Assembly: GCA_937874815.1 (NCBI GenBank)
Contig: CALNBW010000084.1
Coordinates: 1-9,905, forward strand
Length of the DNA stretch: 9,905 nucleotides
Reading direction: 5' to 3'
DNA from: an uncultured Bacillota bacterium
GTDB taxonomy: Bacteria; Bacillota; UBA994; UBA5500
Shown here: piece by piece, positions 5,900 through 9,905 of the stretch
Numbering within the stretch: position 1 is the stretch's first letter
How the letters are laid out: each line of letters opens with the position of its first letter
The notes under the pieces: model-generated
Databases searched by the model: none
What the model was told of the DNA's origin: nothing
Seen by the model: only the letters and a program-made list of their open reading frames with translations
Program-made: the position numbers and the translations under genes

Positions 5900-7819
5900 T
5901 TGAAACACGTTATTATAGGCACCGCGGGCCATATCGACCACGGCAAAAGTAGTCTGATCAAGGCGATCACTAATATTGAAACTGACCGGCTAAAGGAAGA
6001 AAAGAAGAGGGGCATCACCATTGAGCTCGGTTTTGCCTATTTTGATTTGCCCAGCGGCCGTCGCGCTGGCATCGTGGACGTGCCCGGGCATGAAAAATTT
6101 ATCAAGAATATGTTGGCTGGTGCTAGTGGCATCGATGTTGTCATCTTGGTGATTGCCGCCGATGAGGGCATGATGCCTCAGACGATTGAGCATCTGCATA
6201 TCTTGTCCTTGTTGCAGACGCAAAAAGGGATAGTGGCTGTCACAAAGATAGATATGGTGGAGCCAGAATGGCTGGAGCTGATGCTAGACGACATCGCTGA
6301 CCAACTGAAGGGTACTTTCCTGGAAGACGCCGCCATTATGCCGGTTTCTTCCGTCACTAAGCAGGGTATCCCGGAGTTAATAGAGAAAATCGACGAACTG
6401 ACGGCTGAAGTGGTCACCCGTGACGACCACCTGCCCTTTAGGTATCCGATTGATCGGGTTTTTAGTATGACAGGTTTTGGCACTGTGGTTACAGGCACCC
6501 TGATTTCAGGGCAGATACGGGTTGGCGACAAAATTGAAATCTACCCGGAGAACCTGGAGACCCGGGTACGTTCTCTGCAAGTGCATGGGCAGAAGGTGGA
6601 CACCGCCTATGCGGGGCAACGGGTGGCCATGAACCTGGCGGGTGTGCAAGTGACTGATTTAGAGCGTGGCAATGTCTTGGCTGCGCCCGGCTTGCTCAGA
6701 ACATCATTAATGCTAGATGTGCGCCTGGAACTCCTAGATGATGTGGAGAAACCGCTAGCGAATCGGGAGCGGTTACGTCTTTATACGGGAACGAGTGAAG
6801 TCCTATGTCGGGCCGTTTTGCTTGATACGGAATACCTGTTCCCAGGGCAAAAGGCCTTGGTACAGCTGCGTTTGGAAGAACCAGTGGCCGTGCTGACTGG
6901 CGACCGGTTCGTGGTGCGTACTTACTCCCCCATGCACACTATTGGTGGTGGGGCAATCCTCGATGCGCACCCTAAGAAGCGGCGTCGTTTCCGGGCGGAT
7001 GGCATTCAGGAGCTAGAGCTGCGGGAAACCGGCGGGGATTTGCAGATACTGAACCAGACACTGCTGACGCACAGCGACCAGTATCCCCAGGAAGCGGAGC
7101 TATTCCGGCTAGCCGGGCGTCCGACTGAGCAGCTGGCCGACGCCCTGGAAACGTTGCAGGAGGAAGACTTGGCGCTGAGCGTGGTTGTCGATGGCATACC
7201 CTATTATCTGCATGCGGAATACCTTGAGAAACTGGCCGAACGAGCTCGCCAAGCCGTGGCCGCTTATCAGCGACGTTTCCCGTTGCGCCCGGGGATGCCC
7301 AAAGAAGAATTGCGCAGCCGGGTTAGTCGGCAAGCTAGCCCCAAGTTGTTCAATAGCCTGGTGACCTTACTGGCTGGCGAGGCTGGCCTAGAAGTGCGTG
7401 GAGGCGTGATAGTGGAACAAGGTTGGCAGGTTACCTTTACGGGCCCCTATGCCAAGATGCGCGAGGGCGTGCTCGCCCGCCTCCAGGCGGCACCGTTTGC
7501 ACCACCAGATATTGATGAACTGGCAGCAGAGCTTAATGAAACACCCGAACGCTTAGCTGAGGTCTTGGCCGCTATGAGTAGCCAAGGCGAGATAGTGAGG
7601 GTGACGCCCGAACTGGCTTTTCTAACTGAGACAATGGATGAAGTGCGTGAGCGAGTAATAAAGATAATCAAAGAACAAGGTAGCATCACCCTGGCGGATC
7701 TGCGCAACGCTTTGGAGACAAGCCGCAAATTTGCGCTGCCGTTGCTTGATTACCTTGATGCCCAGAAAATAACAAAACGCGAGGGAGATGCTCGCGTTTT
7801 GCACCCGCAGTATTCGTAG
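5900..7819 (+). CDS. selB: Selenocysteine-specific translation elongation factor SelB
   Basis: SelB is the GTPase that delivers Sec-tRNA(Sec) to the ribosome at UGA codons marked by a SECIS hairpin. From the TTG at 5900 it has 639 residues, normal for bacterial SelB. The G domain shows G1 GTAGHIDHGKSS (7-18), the switch region RGITIELGFAYF (37-48), G3 DVPGH (60-64) and the G4-like TKID (115-118, in place of NKxD, as is usual in SelB). Domains II and III follow (about 178-355), with FSMTGFGTVVTGTL and GDRFVVRTYSPMHTIGGGAILD. Residues from about 375 to 639 form the winged-helix repeats that bind SECIS RNA, ending in TKREGDARVLHPQ. The start lies 7 bases after the selA stop, so the two are almost certainly co-transcribed. 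A strong hairpin overlaps the final codons (7773-7801). Confidence 0.96.
   Translation: MKHVIIGTAGHIDHGKSSLIKAITNIETDRLKEEKKRGITIELGFAYFDLPSGRRAGIVDVPGHEKFIKNMLAGASGIDVVILVIAADEGMMPQTIEHLHILSLLQTQKGIVAVTKIDMVEPEWLELMLDDIADQLKGTFLEDAAIMPVSSVTKQGIPELIEKIDELTAEVVTRDDHLPFRYPIDRVFSMTGFGTVVTGTLISGQIRVGDKIEIYPENLETRVRSLQVHGQKVDTAYAGQRVAMNLAGVQVTDLERGNVLAAPGLLRTSLMLDVRLELLDDVEKPLANRERLRLYTGTSEVLCRAVLLDTEYLFPGQKALVQLRLEEPVAVLTGDRFVVRTYSPMHTIGGGAILDAHPKKRRRFRADGIQELELRETGGDLQILNQTLLTHSDQYPQEAELFRLAGRPTEQLADALETLQEEDLALSVVVDGIPYYLHAEYLEKLAERARQAVAAYQRRFPLRPGMPKEELRSRVSRQASPKLFNSLVTLLAGEAGLEVRGGVIVEQGWQVTFTGPYAKMREGVLARLQAAPFAPPDIDELAAELNETPERLAEVLAAMSSQGEIVRVTPELAFLTETMDEVRERVIKIIKEQGSITLADLRNALETSRKFALPLLDYLDAQKITKREGDARVLHPQYS
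7773..7801. terminator. Bidirectional terminator-like hairpin in the 3' end of selB
   Basis: A perfect 11-base-pair stem (CAAAACGCGAG at 7773-7783 with CTCGCGTTTTG at 7791-7801, loop GGAGATG). Read on the minus strand it is a plausible rho-independent terminator for the convergent MFS gene, because the stem is followed by TTATTTT. Read on the plus strand it has the A-tract/GC-core/T-tract layout of a bidirectional terminator, yet it precedes the selB stop codon (7817-7819). Translating ribosomes may keep it unfolded on that strand. Confidence 0.6.
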
Positions 7820-7840
7820 GGGCGAGATCCTATCTCGCCC
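7820..7840. repeat. Perfect intergenic palindrome between convergent selB and MFS genes
   Basis: GGGCGAGAT (7820-7828) pairs perfectly with ATCTCGCCC (7832-7840) around the loop CCT. It begins directly after the selB stop codon and fills most of the 25-base gap between the two genes. No T run follows on either strand, so it is not a textbook rho-independent terminator. It may protect or define the selB mRNA end, or be a copy of a dispersed GGGGCG...CGCCC palindromic repeat; only a genome-wide search could show this. Confidence 0.6.
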
Positions 7841-7844
7841 GGGT

Positions 7845-9131
7845 CTAGGCCGACGCAGTGGAGCTGGCGCTTTGTCGGTTTAGCTCCTGCTCCACCGGCG
7901 TAAAGTGCTTGCGGTAATAAAGGGTGGCGGCAAAATAAAGGGCCGCGGTCACGATGTAAGGCGAAGAAAGACCGAAGCGATCCATCATGAAGCCACCAAT
8001 AGCGCCAGCAATGGCACGCATTATCTGGCTGGTCATGTTGAATAGGCTATTTGCTGTGGCTCGCTGACTGGGCTCAAGCATCTCCATGGCAAAGGTTCCC
8101 GAGATAGGTGACGACATGTTCATGAGAGCCATGCGCAACCAGTAAGCCACAGCGACGATACGCAGATTAGGGACATAACCTGCTGAAAGCAAGAATGGGA
8201 TGGAGAGCATCTGTGTAAGAGAAACGGCCCGTACCTTGCCTAGGCGCTCCGCCAGAAAAGGGCTGAGCAGCACCCCTACGGTGAGCACAATGCTTGATAT
8301 GGCCATGATTGAGCCGACTTGGGCCGAGGTGGCCCCCAGCTGGTCCCGTAGAAATACGTTGAAGAAAGGAATGACCATGCCTGCTCCCAGACCGATCATC
8401 CCTTGGAAACAGGCAAAATGGCGTACCCGGTCAGATTTAAGCGCGGCCCCTAGCTCTACCAAGGCCGGGCGCGGCTTGTGCTCCCGTTTTTCTTCTTTGA
8501 TAAAAAAGACCGGGATAGCTGCCAAGAAATAGAAACTAATTGATAGGCCTAGCGTCCAGCGCAGCGAATTGATTTCTAGCCCGTTAACAAAAGACTGCGA
8601 AATCAGCATGGCTGGTAAAGCACCACCCAGGGTGTTTCCGACAACGGACGCCATAGTTGATAATGCCTGGTTGGTTGAAAATAAATGCACTCTTTCTTCT
8701 GCCCTGCTATTCTCCATGAGGAAGGGTGACTGCGAGATGTTCTTCAAGGTAGTGGCTGAGCCTCTCATGAAGTTGAAGAACATTAAGAGTGGTAGCGTCT
8801 GAGTAAACGTGATTTGCCCAAACGCTGCTAAGCCGCTTAGAATAATTGCATAGAATAAACTGCGCCTCCGTCCAAAGCGGTCACTGAAAATGCCAGCAGG
8901 CAAGGAAGCGAGGCCACTGGCAAGTGTTTCTACGAAGACTAACAAGCCAATAGTTGATACAGAGTAATTTAGCGAACGCAGATAGAGATTATAGGTAACA
9001 CTATAAGCACCGAGGCTAATTTGGCCTAAGGCAATACAGACCAGATATAACTGGGCATTGCGGCTAAATCCCTTAATCCGTCCGATATAGCCCTGACCAT
9101 TTTGCCTGTGTGGTACGCGTAGTTTTGTCAT
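7845..9131 (-). CDS. Major facilitator superfamily (MFS) transporter
   Basis: A 428-residue integral membrane transporter of the MFS type. After a short basic N-terminus (about 1-27), hydrophobic segments are spaced as expected for 12 helices in two halves. The loop between helices 2 and 3 carries the MFS signature GIFSDRFGRRRSL, and a weaker second copy LAERLGKVRAV lies in the second half. A charged central loop (KEEKREHKPRP) separates the halves. I chose the ATG at 9131 because GGGGG lies about 9 bases upstream; longer in-frame versions would run into the selC tRNA gene. The substrate is unknown; the family includes drug, sugar and small-molecule carriers. It lies between selB and selC on the opposite strand, is convergent with selB and divergent from selC, and probably ends at the hairpin at 7773-7801. 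A selenium-related role would be pure speculation. Confidence 0.88.
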   Translation of the reverse strand: MTKLRVPHRQNGQGYIGRIKGFSRNAQLYLVCIALGQISLGAYSVTYNLYLRSLNYSVSTIGLLVFVETLASGLASLPAGIFSDRFGRRRSLFYAIILSGLAAFGQITFTQTLPLLMFFNFMRGSATTLKNISQSPFLMENSRAEERVHLFSTNQALSTMASVVGNTLGGALPAMLISQSFVNGLEINSLRWTLGLSISFYFLAAIPVFFIKEEKREHKPRPALVELGAALKSDRVRHFACFQGMIGLGAGMVIPFFNVFLRDQLGATSAQVGSIMAISSIVLTVGVLLSPFLAERLGKVRAVSLTQMLSIPFLLSAGYVPNLRIVAVAYWLRMALMNMSSPISGTFAMEMLEPSQRATANSLFNMTSQIMRAIAGAIGGFMMDRFGLSSPYIVTAALYFAATLYYRKHFTPVEQELNRQSASSTASA

Positions 9132-9197
9132 TTTCCATAGCCCCCGTATTATCTGTTCATTGAGTTTGCTATTACAGGCGCCAGAGAGTCTGCCTGC

Positions 9198-9220
9198 AGA
9201 TTGTCTTTGACAGACAATCT
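9198..9220. promoter_or_regulatory. Operator-like inverted repeat over the selC -35 box
   Basis: AGATTGTCT (9198-9206) and AGACAATCT (9212-9220) are a perfect 9-base inverted repeat around TTGAC. The -35 hexamer TTGACA (9207-9212) occupies the centre, so a bound dimer would block RNA polymerase. The site is also 67-89 bases upstream of the divergent MFS start codon. The binding protein is unknown. Confidence 0.5.
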
Positions 9221-9236
9221 CGTCGCATGCTATACT
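9207..9236 (+). promoter_or_regulatory. Sigma-A promoter of selC
   Basis: A consensus -35 box TTGACA (9207-9212) and a -10 box TATACT (9231-9236) are separated by 18 bases, and the -10 is extended by TGC (9228-9230). Transcription would start near 9243, about 13 bases before the mature tRNA 5' end. This is the strongest promoter-like sequence I found in the window. Confidence 0.8.
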
Positions 9237-9255
9237 GAAAAACGTAAATTCTTTT

Positions 9256-9352
9256 GGGAGTAGATAGGTTCTGGTGTGCCTTCCGGACTTCAAATCCGGC
9301 ACGACGTTCTAATAAAGCGTCGGGTGGGTTCGATTCCCACATACTCCCGCCA
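9256..9352 (+). tRNA. selC: Selenocysteine tRNA, tRNA-Sec (anticodon UCA)
   Basis: This 97-base tRNA reads UGA as selenocysteine, is charged with serine, and is the substrate of SelA and SelB. The anticodon TCA is at 9290-9292 in the loop CTTCAAA, closed by CCGGA/TCCGG. The layout matches bacterial tRNA-Sec: an 8-base acceptor arm (9256-9263 with 9341-9348), a 6-base D stem with a TGGT loop (9266-9281), a long variable arm of 7 pairs (9302-9308 with 9316-9322), a T arm GTGGG-TTCGATT-CCCAC (9324-9340), discriminator G and encoded CCA (9350-9352). Odd points are a G.A at the eighth acceptor pair, a T-T in the D stem and a T/C at the top of the anticodon arm. It has its own promoter and terminator and is separated from selA-selB by the MFS gene. 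Confidence 0.96.
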
Positions 9353-9365
9353 ACTTAATTGAGGC

Positions 9366-9393
9366 AGTCCCGCAAATGCGGGACTTTTCTTTT
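9366..9393 (+). terminator. Rho-independent terminator of selC
   Basis: A perfect 8-base-pair stem (AGTCCCGC at 9366-9373 with GCGGGACT at 9378-9385, loop AAAT) is followed by a T-rich run TTTCTTTT to 9393. It begins 13 bases after the tRNA CCA end. The minus strand has no comparable T run, so it acts on selC and not on the convergent downstream gene. Confidence 0.88.
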
Positions 9394-9407
9394 ACCTCTG
9401 ATTCGTT

Positions 9408-9905
9408 CTAGAGTAGGTGCCCTACACCGAGCAAAGCGAACAAGGTTATCCAAAGCGCTGAAACTGGCACCACATATTCGCGATAAAGATCGTTTAGTTT
9501 CACCTGAAAAAACTCAAGAGTCAACACCTGGCACAAATGGAGTGGAGAGGAGAAATAGCCTAGAAAAGCTGCTGAGTAGACGCCGGCGATATATAACATA
9601 AGATGGTTCGACTGTTGGATTGCTGGTAGCAATAACGGTAAAGTGATGCCAATAGCTGAAGTTGACGATGCTGAAACGAGAGAGACTAGGGCCGGGAGCA
9701 CGACAACGATGACTACTAACGGCAAGCCTAAGTTCAATAGGCCTGCTGTTAAAGAGCTCAAGGTGTCTCCACTGGCCAGCACTTCTTTGAAAATCATAAT
9801 TCCTACGCCAGAGAGCACGATTGGTATTTGGATGCCCTCGATGATCATCCTTGGTATACTGGCTAGCTGGGGGCCGCCATAGTAAAGGGCAAAGCCAAGA
9901 CCAAC
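9408..9905 (-). CDS. DUF401-like integral membrane protein, C-terminal part (5' end outside window)
   Basis: The frame is open from the window edge to a TAG at 9408-9410, giving at least 165 residues; the ATG at 9848 is internal, since 19 further codons upstream (GLGFALYYGGPQ...) continue the protein. The product is highly hydrophobic, with several membrane segments, for example PIVLSGVGIMIF, GLPLVVIVVVLPALVSLV and VPVSALWITLFALLGV. The segment SASSTSAIGITLPLLLP resembles the Ser/Thr-rich re-entrant regions of ion-transporter-superfamily carriers and the uncharacterised DUF401 family. The substrate is unknown. It converges on selC, with its stop 15 bases beyond the selC terminator's T run. 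Identity rests on recalled family resemblance, not on a search. Confidence 0.7.
   Translation of the reverse strand, partial: VGLGFALYYGGPQLASIPRMIIEGIQIPIVLSGVGIMIFKEVLASGDTLSSLTAGLLNLGLPLVVIVVVLPALVSLVSASSTSAIGITLPLLLPAIQQSNHLMLYIAGVYSAAFLGYFSSPLHLCQVLTLEFFQVKLNDLYREYVVPVSALWITLFALLGVGHLL

Noticed and set aside
9132..9206. MFS promoter on the minus strand (GATAAT near the start)
   Set aside because: A -10-like GATAAT exists, but no acceptable -35 hexamer lies 16-18 bases upstream, so I do not list it as a feature.
9132..9302. Longer N-terminus for the MFS protein, starting at 9302
   Set aside because: It would overlap the tRNA-Sec gene and its promoter, encodes a non-MFS-like stretch, and has no better ribosome binding site than the ATG at 9131.
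9359..9882. Small plus-strand open frames (9359-9601 and 9643-9882)
   Set aside because: They are antisense to the DUF401-like gene, the first overlaps the selC terminator, and neither has family-like sequence.

Overview
The window reads as chromosomal DNA of an anaerobic, selenocysteine-using Gram-positive bacterium, most likely a member of the Clostridia (Firmicutes). This is inferred from gene families: a complete SelA, SelB and tRNA-Sec set, a Fur-type regulator next to a CsoR-type regulator, low-molecular-weight thioredoxin reductase, GTG and TTG starts behind strong GGAGG-type ribosome binding sites, and a DUF401-type membrane protein. The species cannot be named from this sequence alone. 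Base composition looks close to balanced and even throughout. I see no insertion sequence, prophage, CRISPR array or other clear mobile element.

Positions 2-7819 (+ strand) are a tightly packed co-directional run: the C-terminal part of a Ski2-like RNA helicase (cut by the window edge), a three-domain REC/GGDEF-like/REC response regulator, a Fur-family repressor, a CsoR-family copper-type repressor overlapping it by 4 bases, thioredoxin reductase trxB, selA and selB. Gaps are at most 37 bases and I see no terminator between genes, so fur-csoR-trxB-selA-selB is probably one transcript, perhaps starting further upstream. SelA makes Sec-tRNA from Ser-tRNA and SelB carries it to UGA codons. TrxB links the run to thiol redox balance, and the two repressors suggest metal or redox control nearby.

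At 7773-7840 two strong hairpins separate selB from a convergent MFS transporter gene (7845-9131, - strand). One hairpin lies inside the last codons of selB. The 124-base gap upstream of the MFS gene holds a near-consensus sigma-A promoter driving the selC gene (tRNA-Sec, anticodon UCA, 9256-9352, + strand). A perfect 9-base inverted repeat sits over its -35 box. A rho-independent terminator follows selC. The window ends in the C-terminal part of a DUF401-like membrane protein (- strand), cut by the edge.

No wholly new system is evident. The most notable features are the operator-like palindrome on the selC promoter, the terminator-like hairpins inside selA and at the end of selB, the paired Cys-x7-Cys motifs inserted in the helicase arch, and the domain order and degenerate GGDDF motif of the response regulator.
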